Shown here: positions 56,680-64,000 of the stretch, piece after piece
Numbering within the stretch: position 1 is the first letter of the stretch
How the letters are laid out: each line of letters begins with the position of its first letter
Source of the DNA: an uncultured Saprospiraceae bacterium
Lineage (GTDB): Bacteria > Bacteroidota > Bacteroidia > Chitinophagales > Saprospiraceae
Direction of reading: 5' to 3'
Assembly: GCA_938015595.1 (NCBI GenBank)
Contig: CALLPI010000010.1
Coordinates: 1-64,000 of the forward strand
Length of the DNA stretch: 64,000 nucleotides
Notes under the pieces: generated by a model
Database searches by the model: none
The model's input: only the letters and a program-made list of their open reading frames with translations
Told to the model about the DNA's origin: nothing
Made by a program: the position numbers and the translations under genes

Positions 56680-57264
56680 TCATACTGCCTTTCTACCCCG
56701 AATCCGGCTCAACGAGGTAGCCGTCATGCCCAGGAAAGAAGCGATGTGGTAGTGGGGCGCCAGATTTTCCAGCCCGGGAAAGCGCCGGCGAAACCACTGC
56801 AATTTTTCTGTGGCCGTGCAAGTGAGGAGCACGACCTCCCGCTCAGCGCGCAGAGCGGCGTCCAGCTGCAATACGCGGTGGCCAAAGTGCTCAAAGTCGG
56901 TATAGCCTTGCATGCGCTTTTCCATTTCCGATATGCCAAAAGCTGCCAAAGTGGTAGGGCAAAGCGCCTGCAGGTGCATAAGGCTTTTGCCGTCGAGGCT
57001 GCGCATGAAGGAGGGCGATACTGGCCTGCCGGCCATATAAAAACCAATAGTGACATCTTCTCCTCTGGCTGAATAGACCCAGGCGCGCAGCAGCCCACCC
57101 AACACGATATACTCGGCACTAGACCGCTGGCCCACAGCGAGCAAGGGCTCGTGCTTGTCCAGTTGCAGCACCTCGCACACTGGCAGCAGGGCTTGCGCTG
57201 TAGCCAGGGAAACTGGATGAACAGGCTCCAGCAGGCGGCAAATGTCGGTAGGTTGCATGCACAT
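56680..57264 (-). CDS. Crp/Fnr-family transcription regulator
   Basis: The 194-residue protein has an N-terminal cyclic-nucleotide-binding-like domain (about 10-125; LQLDKHEPLLAVGQRSSAEYIVLGGLLRAWVYS) and a C-terminal helix-turn-helix (about 155-185; NLAPHYHIASFLGMTATSLSRIRGR). The usual cAMP-contact residues are not clear, so the ligand is unknown. Start is uncertain: a TTG at 57279 and ATGs at 57264 and 57258 are in frame; I chose 57264. Target genes cannot be read. Confidence 0.88.
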   Translation of the reverse strand: MCMQPTDICRLLEPVHPVSLATAQALLPVCEVLQLDKHEPLLAVGQRSSAEYIVLGGLLRAWVYSARGEDVTIGFYMAGRPVSPSFMRSLDGKSLMHLQALCPTTLAAFGISEMEKRMQGYTDFEHFGHRVLQLDAALRAEREVVLLTCTATEKLQWFRRRFPGLENLAPHYHIASFLGMTATSLSRIRGRKAV

Positions 57265-57354
57265 GGATTGAGTATTCAACGAGAAGGGCTTGAAAAAATA
57301 TGATGAGCATAAAAAATCAGCACTACCCCACTCTTTGCGCCAACAGGCAGTAGC

Positions 57355-57564
57355 TCAATGATGATCTTCATACCAATGAGATTCGTGGTGCGGCGGCGCC
57401 GATTTCTCCGAGGCGCGCAACACACCCACTGCCAGAATACCGATAAGTACCGGCACCAGGGCAGAAACCAACATCAGTATGGCAGGAGAAGGCCATGCGA
57501 ATAGCCCGATGAGCGAAACCAACAGCAAAAAAGTGATAATGGAAGTAAGCGTACGGTAGTTCAT
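57355..57564 (-). CDS. Small two-helix membrane protein
   Basis: A 69-residue protein with two membrane helices (about 8-24 and 29-50) and a His-rich tail (HHESHWYEDHH) that could bind metal. Function unknown. It is followed, further along the same strand, by the Crp/Fnr regulator gene after 90 bp. Length, composition and a proper start support that it is real, though such short frames carry some risk. Confidence 0.55.
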   Translation of the reverse strand: MNYRTLTSIITFLLLVSLIGLFAWPSPAILMLVSALVPVLIGILAVGVLRASEKSAPPHHESHWYEDHH

Positions 57565-57598
57565 AATTCAAGTCGCTTAAAGTTGAAAAAAAGAGACC

Positions 57599-58096
57599 TC
57601 AATTGCAAAGTATGGTAATGACACCAGTTTGTACGGAATTACTTACATGCCCTGCTCTGTCGCGGATGCGAATAGAAAAAGAAAAGGTATCCCGCGGAAA
57701 TACCGTGCTGGGCGTACAAGGCACCTGACCATTAGGATAAGTACAACAAATGCGGAAGGGCTTGTTGAACATTCGTACGGTGATTTCACCGGTTACGCCG
57801 TTGCCGATACCCTGACTGGGAAACACGGGGAGTTTTAGGGTCTCCTCAAAGCCATCGCGGCTGTCGGTCAGAAAAATGTCAAGCGTGCCGTCGGTATGGC
57901 CCAGATCGCCATCGCCATCGGTAAAACCAAAAGTAATGGCCAGTGTATCAGGTGCAGCCTGAGCTGAACCTTGTACAATGGTTTGCTTGTTCATACCAAT
58001 GTAGGAAATGACCGGCTGCACAGGATAATCCGGGCGCTTGATGCAAGAGGTGCTCAGTACAGGCAGCAGGAAGACCCAAACAACAGCTTTATTCAT
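57599..58096 (-). CDS. Lipoprotein, function unknown
   Basis: A 165-residue exported lipoprotein: the signal peptide MNKAVVWVFLLPVLSTSC ends in the lipobox LSTSC. The mature part has beta-type sequence (TLAITFGFTDGDGDLGHTDGTLDIFLTDSRDG and FSFSIRIRDRAGHVSNSV), reminiscent of small Ig-like or calcium-binding folds with acidic DGDGDLG. No known role. The ATG at 58096 fits the signal peptide. It is divergent from the LuxE-like gene with only 18 bp between starts. Confidence 0.72.
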   Translation of the reverse strand: MNKAVVWVFLLPVLSTSCIKRPDYPVQPVISYIGMNKQTIVQGSAQAAPDTLAITFGFTDGDGDLGHTDGTLDIFLTDSRDGFEETLKLPVFPSQGIGNGVTGEITVRMFNKPFRICCTYPNGQVPCTPSTVFPRDTFSFSIRIRDRAGHVSNSVQTGVITILCN

Positions 58097-58114
58097 ACCG
58101 ACAATTTTTAGCAT

Positions 58115-59161
58115 TTGATTACCGATACGCATACCCACGCCGAAACCGTCTCACAACAACTCAAACAGCGCATACGCCTCTTAGTAGAGGGCTCGCGCGA
58201 GCACAGAGTGCCTGCTGATGCCTTTGCTGCACTCGCTATTGAAGTATTCCAGCACCAAGCTGCTCACAATGCCCTCTACGCAAGATACTTGGAATTGCTA
58301 AACGTTGATCCTGCATCGGTGCACACTGTAGAAGCCATTCCCTTCCTGCCCATTGAACTGTTCAAACACCATAGCATACGAACCGGCCAATGGCTACCCG
58401 TGCGGGTCTTTACCAGCAGTGGCACCACGGGGCAGCAGGCAAGTCAACATTTGCTCAAAGACCCGGAGTGGTACCGATGGTCAGCCAGGATGGGCTTCAG
58501 TTGGCAATACGGACGCCCCGTGGAGGAATTTTGTTTTCTGGCGCTTTTGCCATCTTACTTAGAACGCGAGGGCTCCTCTTTAGTTGCGATGATGGCTGAT
58601 TTTATCGAAGCCTCCCGATATGCGCAAAGCGGGTTTTACCTGCACCAGACGGAGGCGCTACTAGAGACACTTCACTCTTGCCGGCAGCAACAAATCCCCA
58701 CAGTGCTACTGGGCGTAAGTTTTGCCCTGCTTGACCTGGCCGAAGCCGCACCCATAGACCTGTCGGGCATCATCATTATGGAAACTGGTGGCATGAAAGG
58801 GCGGCGGGCCGAAATCACGCGAGAGGAATTGCATCGCCGCTTGTGCCAAGCTTTTCAGGTATCGTGCATTCACTCTGAATACGGCATGACCGAACTACTA
58901 TCGCAGGCTTACGCACAGCAATATGGCTTATTTCGCCCCTCGCCTACCATGGCCGTACTGTGCCGGGAAGCTACCGACCCCTTTCAGTGGCAAACACCAG
59001 GACACAGCGGAGCACTTAACATTATTGACCTAGCCAATGTGGACACGGTGAGCTTCATTGCTACCGATGACCTGGGTAAAGTACACCCTGACGGTTTATT
59101 TGAAGTACTGGGCCGTCTTGACTACAGCGACATCAGAGGGTGTAACCTAATGGTGGAATGA
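58115..59161 (+). CDS. LuxE-like acyl-protein synthetase / adenylate-forming enzyme
   Basis: Probably activates a fatty acid or related carboxylate. The 348-residue protein resembles the LuxE family: FTSSGTTGQQ at 99-108 (the phosphate-binding region of adenylate-forming enzymes), GIIIMETGGMKGRR, HSEYGMTELLSQAY, and the C-terminal ATDDLGKVHPDGLFEVLGRLDYSDIRGCN. No lux genes are near and many Bacteroidota carry such enzymes alone, so the product may be a small acid or a lipid precursor. The TTG at 58115 is the only sensible start; the divergent lipoprotein starts 18 bp away. Confidence 0.8.
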   Translation: MITDTHTHAETVSQQLKQRIRLLVEGSREHRVPADAFAALAIEVFQHQAAHNALYARYLELLNVDPASVHTVEAIPFLPIELFKHHSIRTGQWLPVRVFTSSGTTGQQASQHLLKDPEWYRWSARMGFSWQYGRPVEEFCFLALLPSYLEREGSSLVAMMADFIEASRYAQSGFYLHQTEALLETLHSCRQQQIPTVLLGVSFALLDLAEAAPIDLSGIIIMETGGMKGRRAEITREELHRRLCQAFQVSCIHSEYGMTELLSQAYAQQYGLFRPSPTMAVLCREATDPFQWQTPGHSGALNIIDLANVDTVSFIATDDLGKVHPDGLFEVLGRLDYSDIRGCNLMVE

Positions 59162-59170
59162 ACCGCACGA

Positions 59171-59395
59171 TTATGGAGTATCTTCACCTGTGAAGTCGGT
59201 TTGCATTAGGTAAATCAGCGCAAACCCACCTACCACCATCAACAGGTGCACAACGAATGCAAATAAGCCACCAAGCTTGTACAGCCAGGCCAGCCAAGCC
59301 AACTTGACCCCTACCATACTGAGAATAAGTGCTATGATGCCAATGCCCGCAAGCAAAAAGCCTACTACTGTCCAGAAAATTTTGCTGTTTTTCAT
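59171..59395 (-). CDS. Small three-helix-type membrane protein
   Basis: A 74-residue hydrophobic protein (MKNSKIFWTVVGFLLAGIGI...) with two membrane helices, possibly three. The start at 59395 was chosen because the longer frame to 59530 adds a non-hydrophobic extension. Its 3' end is 9 bp from the convergent LuxE-like gene. Function unknown. Confidence 0.55.
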   Translation of the reverse strand: MKNSKIFWTVVGFLLAGIGIIALILSMVGVKLAWLAWLYKLGGLFAFVVHLLMVVGGFALIYLMQTDFTGEDTP

Positions 59396-59474
59396 AAGAT
59401 TTTGATTGTCTTTAAGACAAAAACAAAAATAATAATGTTTAATACAAGTGCTGCTAAATACAACGCTCAGAGTT

Positions 59475-60320
59475 ATGGTCAAAATTGTAGAATGCCCCCG
59501 CGATGCCATGCAAGGCCTGCGGGAGTTCATCCCTACCGAGCAAAAAAAGGCTTATCTGAACCAACTGCTGCGCGTGGGTTTTGACACCCTTGACTTCGGC
59601 AGTTTTGTGTCGCCCAAAGCCATACCCCAAATGCGCGACACCGCCGAAGTGCTAGCTGGCCTTGACCTGAGCAACTCCCACACAAAGCTATTGGCCATAG
59701 TAGCCAATCGACGCGGCGCCGAGGATGCCGCTGCGTTTCCGCAAATTCGATACCTGGGCTACCCCTTCTCTGTGTCTGAAACCTTCCAGCAACGCAACAC
59801 CAACGCCAGTATTGAAGAATCGCTAGAGCGAGTAGCCGAAATACAGGATACTTGCCTGCGCTCTGGCAAGCAATTAGTAGTTTATATTTCCATGGGATTT
59901 GGCAACCCCTATGGCGACCCCTGGAATGCCGACATCGTAGAGCAATGGGTAGAGCGCCTGGCTGGCATGGGCATCCAAATCTTTCAACTGTCCGACACCA
60001 TTGGAGTAGCTACACCCGAGAGTATCCGCTATCTATTTTCGCACTTGATACCAGCCTACCCTCATCTGGAAATCGGTGCACACCTGCACACCTTACCCCA
60101 CACCTGGCGCCCCAAAATAGAAGCAGCCTGGCAGAGTGGCTGCCGACGCTTCGATGGTGCCCTCAAGGGCTATGGCGGCTGCCCTATGGCCAAGGACGAC
60201 CTCACCGGCAATATGCCTACCGAGCACATCATTACCTACATAAGAGAAAAAACACCGCTTGCCATAGACGAGCAAGCCCTGGCGCAGGCCATGTCTATGG
60301 CCCATGCTATTTTTCCCTGA
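59475..60320 (+). CDS. Hydroxymethylglutaryl-CoA lyase
   Basis: Cleaves HMG-CoA to acetyl-CoA and acetoacetate, the last step of leucine degradation, or catalyses a related aldol cleavage. The 281-residue TIM-barrel protein has VECPRDAMQG (metal and substrate region), YISMGFGNPYGDPWN, LSDTIGVATPESI, the metal-binding IGAHLHTLPHTW and GGCPMAKDDLTGNMPTE, whose cysteine is the catalytic one of the family. The ATG at 59475 begins the barrel as usual. It fits the acyl-CoA dehydrogenase and acyl-CoA synthetases elsewhere in the window. Confidence 0.9.
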   Translation: MVKIVECPRDAMQGLREFIPTEQKKAYLNQLLRVGFDTLDFGSFVSPKAIPQMRDTAEVLAGLDLSNSHTKLLAIVANRRGAEDAAAFPQIRYLGYPFSVSETFQQRNTNASIEESLERVAEIQDTCLRSGKQLVVYISMGFGNPYGDPWNADIVEQWVERLAGMGIQIFQLSDTIGVATPESIRYLFSHLIPAYPHLEIGAHLHTLPHTWRPKIEAAWQSGCRRFDGALKGYGGCPMAKDDLTGNMPTEHIITYIREKTPLAIDEQALAQAMSMAHAIFP

Positions 60321-60401
60321 AGCATCATACACGACGGGTTTCTACCAGTCGTATCCAAAATATCCTACCTTTACCGCATCAACAGATTTAAGCAGGCATT
60401 T

Positions 60402-61229
60402 ATGCTACAACGAGCCATCACTGGCATACTCTTTATTGGCATCATGGTAGGTGGCATCTATGGTGGGCGCTATACATTTGTAGTGCTGTTTGCCGTAGTC
60501 ACTGCCGTTTGTTTATGGGAATACCTGGGGCTGGTTCTCTCGCATGGACGCAAGCGCGACCACTTTCGCCGAAACCTGGGCGTAGTGCTGGGGCTTACGC
60601 CCTTTGCGGGCAATTCCATCATCCAGTTGGGCTGGGTAGCTGACGAAGCCCTCTTCATCTCCGTAGCCTCGCTCGTGTTTTTCCCCCTGCTCTTCATGGC
60701 CTTCATCTACGAAATGTACGCACAGTCAGAGCAGCCATTTTCCAATATTGGTCATACCATACTGGGCGCAGTGTATATCGGCGTGCCTTTTGCACTGTTG
60801 GAGTTCATTGCATTTGAAGGCAAATCTTACCACCCCGACATTGTAATGGGGCTGCTGATCATGACCTGGACTAACGACACCGCCGCCTATGTGCTGGGGT
60901 CTAAGCTGGGCAGTAAACCCCTGTTCAAACGCGTATCGCCTAAAAAAACGTGGGAAGGCACCATTGCCGGCGCATTTTTTACACTGGTCAGCGGCTTTAT
61001 CATCAGCATCTATTTCCGGCAGTTTGCACCTTGCCACTGGCTGGCATTGGCCGTCATTGTCGTCATATTCGGCACTTTTGGCGATTTGGTAGAGTCCATG
61101 CTCAAGCGCAGCTACCAGGCCAAAGACTCCGGGCATCTTCTGCCAGGGCACGGCGGCCTACTGGACCGCTTCGACGGGTTCATTTTCCTCATCCCTTTTG
61201 CCGCGGCTTACATCTTGCTGTTGCGCTAA
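60402..61229 (+). CDS. cdsA: Phosphatidate cytidylyltransferase
   Basis: Makes CDP-diacylglycerol from phosphatidic acid and CTP in the inner membrane, feeding phospholipid synthesis. The 275-residue protein has about eight membrane helices and the CdsA signature near the C terminus: GTFGDLVESMLKRSYQAKDSGHLLPGHGG followed by LDRFDG. A -7-like box TACCTTTA lies at about 60366-60373. A weak 7-bp hairpin with a T run (61279-61298) may end the transcript. Confidence 0.93.
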   Translation: MLQRAITGILFIGIMVGGIYGGRYTFVVLFAVVTAVCLWEYLGLVLSHGRKRDHFRRNLGVVLGLTPFAGNSIIQLGWVADEALFISVASLVFFPLLFMAFIYEMYAQSEQPFSNIGHTILGAVYIGVPFALLEFIAFEGKSYHPDIVMGLLIMTWTNDTAAYVLGSKLGSKPLFKRVSPKKTWEGTIAGAFFTLVSGFIISIYFRQFAPCHWLALAVIVVIFGTFGDLVESMLKRSYQAKDSGHLLPGHGGLLDRFDGFIFLIPFAAAYILLLR

Positions 61230-61565
61230 CGGCAGCACGGAGTTCAACCTCATTAAAGTTAAGCCCTCCAAGTTGATGAAAAGCGCAAAACGCTTTTTCG
61301 GAAAAAATAGCATTATTTTATGTGAATCGAAATCTGCTTGGATACCCCTTTTTATTGAGCTTTCCTTGCGCGATTTTCTTGAAAACAGGCATACCACTTC
61401 CTGCCACTTTATTGAAGTAGAAGACTTTACGTAAACTTCAACGGTGACAACCACTATATGATGCTCAACTCCAGAGTGGTGGCAGCTGCGCGGGTATTTG
61501 CACTTCAATTTTACTTGAGTATGTAAACATGTTCACGTACTCAATCCCTGAGGAAGCACCTCAGT
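61230..61565. other. Convergent intergenic region between cdsA and kdsD
   Basis: About 336 bp without a convincing gene. It holds a weak terminator-like hairpin (AAAAGCG-CAAAA-CGCTTTT, 61279-61297) after cdsA and a large palindrome close to the kdsD end (see separate entry). A 52-codon frame at 61276-61434 exists, but it spans the hairpin and has no recognisable features. Confidence 0.5.
61515..61544. repeat. 30-bp near-perfect palindrome downstream of kdsD
   Basis: The 30-bp sequence reads almost the same on both strands (26 of 30 positions): arms TTGAGTATGT and ACGTACTCAA flank a loop that is itself mostly palindromic (AACATGTT). Neither strand carries a T run after it, so a plain terminator is unlikely. 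Its place 22 bp beyond the kdsD stop does not suggest an operator for kdsD. Confidence 0.6.
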
Positions 61566-62537
61566 TCAAATCAGCCCTTCCCGAATCAGGTCGTGGATGT
61601 GCACCATGCCCAAGTAATACCCCCGCTCGGCTACAATAACCTGGGTAATGCTGCGTCGGCGCATGAGATCAAAAGCTTCGGCCGCCATGGTGTCGGGTGC
61701 TACCGTTACAGGGCAGGGGCTCATCACATTGTGGGCGCGCAGGTGGTCGAGGTGCACGTGGCGCTCCAGCATACGCCGCAGGTCGCCGTCAGTAATGATG
61801 CCAGCCAGTAGCCCCTGTTCGTCCACTACGGCAGTAGCACCTAGTCGTTTGGTGGTCATTTCCAGTATTACCCCCCTGATGCTGGATTCGAGCGGTACAG
61901 CAGGTTTTTCATTGTGTGGATAAATATCGCTCATGCGCAGGTACAGTTGCTTACCGAGTGAGCCGCCCGGATGGAAAAGTGCAAAATCCTGAGGAGAAAA
62001 TCCGCGCAACTCCAGTAGCGCTACTGCCAGGGCATCGCCCAGCGCCATTTGCGCCGTGGTACTGGCTGTAGGTGCCAGATTATTGGGGTCGGCTTCGCGC
62101 GGTACCGGCGTGACCAGTACAAACTCCGACTGACGCCCCAGGTAAGAATCCGGCTGCGACACCATGCCGATGAGGCGATTGCCCCTGCGCTTGATCAAAG
62201 GAGCCAAGGCTTTAATCTCTGCTGTTTCACCGCTCTTGGAAATACACAGCGCTATGTCGTCGGGTTGCATCATGCCCAAGTCGCCGTGTATGGCGTCTGC
62301 TGCGTGCATAAAAAGCGCCGGGGTACCAGTGGAGTTGAGTGTAGCCACTATTTTCTGCGCTACAATAGCACTTTTGCCTATTCCTGTGACGATAAGCCTA
62401 CCCTTAGCTTGATAAATAGCCTGCACCGCGCAGCAGAAGTCTTCGTTCAGTGCTGCGCTCAACTGTTCCAGCGCCTGAATTTCTATACGGAGGGTACGCT
62501 GGGCAATTTCCAAAATTCGTGAAGAAGCATCTGTCAT
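61566..62537 (-). CDS. kdsD: KdsD/KpsF-type arabinose-5-phosphate isomerase
   Basis: Interconverts D-arabinose 5-phosphate and ribulose 5-phosphate, supplying KDO for lipopolysaccharide. The 323-residue protein has an N-terminal SIS domain (TGIGKSAIVAQKIVATLNSTGTPALFMHAADAIHGDLGM, about 50-90, and SKSGETAEI) and two CBS domains (about 205-323; TKRLGATAVVDEQGLLAGIITDGDLRRMLERH, MRRRSITQVIVAERGYYLGMVHIHDLI). This is the standard KdsD/GutQ layout. It is divergent from recQ. Confidence 0.94.
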   Translation of the reverse strand: MTDASSRILEIAQRTLRIEIQALEQLSAALNEDFCCAVQAIYQAKGRLIVTGIGKSAIVAQKIVATLNSTGTPALFMHAADAIHGDLGMMQPDDIALCISKSGETAEIKALAPLIKRRGNRLIGMVSQPDSYLGRQSEFVLVTPVPREADPNNLAPTASTTAQMALGDALAVALLELRGFSPQDFALFHPGGSLGKQLYLRMSDIYPHNEKPAVPLESSIRGVILEMTTKRLGATAVVDEQGLLAGIITDGDLRRMLERHVHLDHLRAHNVMSPCPVTVAPDTMAAEAFDLMRRRSITQVIVAERGYYLGMVHIHDLIREGLI

Positions 62538-62775
62538 TTCTACTTATTTTTGCGCTCCTCGGCTTAAAAAACTTAAACAAATTCAGAAAAAAGTCATTTA
62601 ACCTGCTGGGCAGAACGCAAATTGTCGTATATTCAAAGCGCGAAACAAAAACCACTCAGGTATGGTCATCTTCCATGCGCGAAGGTCACTGTTTTCCCGA
62701 TATGTCTATTACTTGCGCAGTTGTTTTTTCGCCTTACATAATAAGTAGCTGTGCTGTGTCAAAACGAACGAAACC

Positions 62776-64000
62776 ATGACGCTGACAACCGAACTCACGC
62801 TGCATGACGCCTTACAACGCTACTTTGGCTTTGATACCTTCAAAGGCATGCAGGAACAAATCATTCAAAGCCTCCTGGAAGGGGAAGACACCTTTGTGAT
62901 TATGCCTACGGGAGGCGGCAAGTCGCTCTGCTATCAACTGCCTGCTCTCATGTTGGATGGCACAGCCATCATCATCTCGCCGCTCATTGCCCTAATGAAA
63001 AACCAAGTGGACTCTATACGTGGCTATAGCCAAAGCGACGACGTAGCTCATTTCCTCAACTCCTCTCTGACCAAGGCCCAGATGAAACTGGTCAAGCAAG
63101 ACATCAGCGATGGCAAGACCAAACTGCTCTTCATTGCGCCCGAAACCCTCACCAAAGACGAAAATATCGAGTTTTTCCAGCAGGTGGACGTCAGCTTCGT
63201 TGCCGTAGATGAAGCGCACTGCATCTCTGAGTGGGGGCATGATTTCCGGCCAGAGTATCGCCGCATCCGTGCCATGCTCGACGCTATCGGCAAAGACATC
63301 CCCATTATTGCCCTGACGGCTACTGCCACGCCCAAGGTACAGTCTGACATTATCAAGAACCTGAATATGAAGAATTACAACACCTTCATATCCTCGTTCA
63401 ACCGCGAAAATCTTTACTACGAAGTACGCCCCAAGGGCAAGCCAGAGCAAACCATGCGCCAGATTGTGCAGGTTATCAAAAGCATGCCTGGCCAATCCGG
63501 TATCATATATGTACAAAGCCGCAAAACGGCCGAAGATATTGCCAAAACCCTGGCAGTCAACGGTATCAAGACCGCTCCCTACCATGCCGGCCTGGACGCC
63601 AAAACCCGTTCTCAAACTCAGGACGACTTCCTTATGGAAGAAATTGACGTTATTGTGGCTACCATTGCCTTTGGCATGGGCATTGATAAGCCGGATGTAC
63701 GCTTCGTCATTCACTACGATATTCCCAAAAGTATCGAGAATTACTACCAGGAAACTGGGCGCGCGGGTCGCGATGGCCTGGAAGGCCGCTGCATTGCCTT
63801 CTATTCTTACAAAGATATTCTTAAACTGGAAAAATTCCTGCGCGACAAGCCCGTAGCAGAGCGCGAAATGGGCGCCCAACTCATGCAAGAAGTCATGGCC
63901 TATGCCGAAACGACTGCCTGCCGCCGCAAATTCCTGCTGCATTACTTTGGCGAAGAGTTTGACGATACCCACTGCCACAATATGTGCGACAACTGCCGCC
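62776..64000 (+). CDS. recQ: RecQ ATP-dependent DNA helicase (3' end outside window)
   Basis: 3'-5' helicase of recombination and repair. The visible 408 codons start MTLTTELTLHDALQRYFG and include GFDTFKGMQEQIIQSL, Walker A MPTGGGKS (Lys49), DEAH at 145-148, ALTATATPKV, IIYVQSRKTAEDIA, YHAGLDAKTR, FGMGIDKPDVRFVIHYDIP and ENYYQETGRAGRDG. The last codons reach the zinc-binding domain (CRRKFLLHYFGE, CHNMCDNC). The gene continues to the right, where the RQC and HRDC domains are expected. Confidence 0.96.
   Translation, partial: MTLTTELTLHDALQRYFGFDTFKGMQEQIIQSLLEGEDTFVIMPTGGGKSLCYQLPALMLDGTAIIISPLIALMKNQVDSIRGYSQSDDVAHFLNSSLTKAQMKLVKQDISDGKTKLLFIAPETLTKDENIEFFQQVDVSFVAVDEAHCISEWGHDFRPEYRRIRAMLDAIGKDIPIIALTATATPKVQSDIIKNLNMKNYNTFISSFNRENLYYEVRPKGKPEQTMRQIVQVIKSMPGQSGIIYVQSRKTAEDIAKTLAVNGIKTAPYHAGLDAKTRSQTQDDFLMEEIDVIVATIAFGMGIDKPDVRFVIHYDIPKSIENYYQETGRAGRDGLEGRCIAFYSYKDILKLEKFLRDKPVAEREMGAQLMQEVMAYAETTACRRKFLLHYFGEEFDDTHCHNMCDNCR

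Noticed and set aside
61276-61434. Small open frame of 52 codons after cdsA
   Set aside because: It crosses a terminator-like hairpin, has no features, and no promoter or conserved start was seen.

Overview
The window comes from a member of the Bacteroidota, probably a Saprospiria- or Cytophagia-like lineage. The evidence is an overlapping menG-porT pair, a type IX secretion (T9SS) C-terminal sorting domain, a SusC-like TonB receptor with a carboxypeptidase-like N-terminal domain, DUF2764 inside a V-type ATPase operon, and repeated promoter -7 boxes of the Bacteroidota form TAnnTTTG. Most of the window looks like ordinary chromosome. The stretch from about 51.5 to 56.6 kb is visibly more A+T-rich and looks accessory.

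Layout. 1-10.2 kb (minus strand): a huge secreted SprB-repeat adhesin that runs off the left edge, a 1512-residue exported protein of unknown function, prmA and pgi. 10.2-11.4 kb: a structured spacer, tRNA-Ser(UGA) with a strong terminator, and rpsT with a clear promoter. 11.5-13.1 kb: an exported M28 aminopeptidase. 13.4-20.9 kb: a seven-gene V-type ATPase operon (E, DUF2764, A, B, D, I, K) whose K subunit carries the residues known to bind Na+. 21-24.8 kb: two neighbouring acyl-CoA synthetases (propionyl-type and acetyl-type). 25-31 kb: a PAP2 phosphatase, a TonB receptor with a T9SS-exported esterase-fold protein that lacks its catalytic serine, and a small beta-barrel. 31-41.5 kb: a DUF5706/PycTM-like membrane protein, acyl-CoA dehydrogenase, GNAT, YpdA-like reductase, DUF819 transporter, CrcB, MFS, MenG, PorT and an Lhr-type helicase. 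41.5-47 kb: a CPA2 antiporter, a structured RNA candidate, YfhO and a broken peptidase gene. 47-50.7 kb: a three-gene operon of coiled-coil proteins, one of them a membrane-anchored PspA-like protein; this is the best candidate for an undescribed system. 51.6-56.5 kb: an ECF sigma factor with an anti-sigma/beta-barrel fusion, a MITE-like inverted-repeat element, and a cytochrome lipoprotein-YceI-DUF5777 set. 56.7-64 kb: a Crp/Fnr regulator, small envelope proteins, a LuxE-like enzyme, HMG-CoA lyase, CdsA, KdsD and RecQ (runs off the right edge).

How the genes fit together. The contents suggest an aerobic or facultative heterotroph that degrades proteins and short-chain or branched acyl compounds (acetyl- and propionyl-CoA synthetases, acyl-CoA dehydrogenase, HMG-CoA lyase). 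It appears to respire with menaquinone (MenG), export adhesins and enzymes through T9SS (PorT), and manage ions with a probable Na+ V-ATPase, a cation/H+ antiporter and a fluoride channel.

Limits. All calls rest on reading motifs by eye. No database search or folding program was run, so family names for poorly conserved proteins, RNA structures and promoters are tentative.
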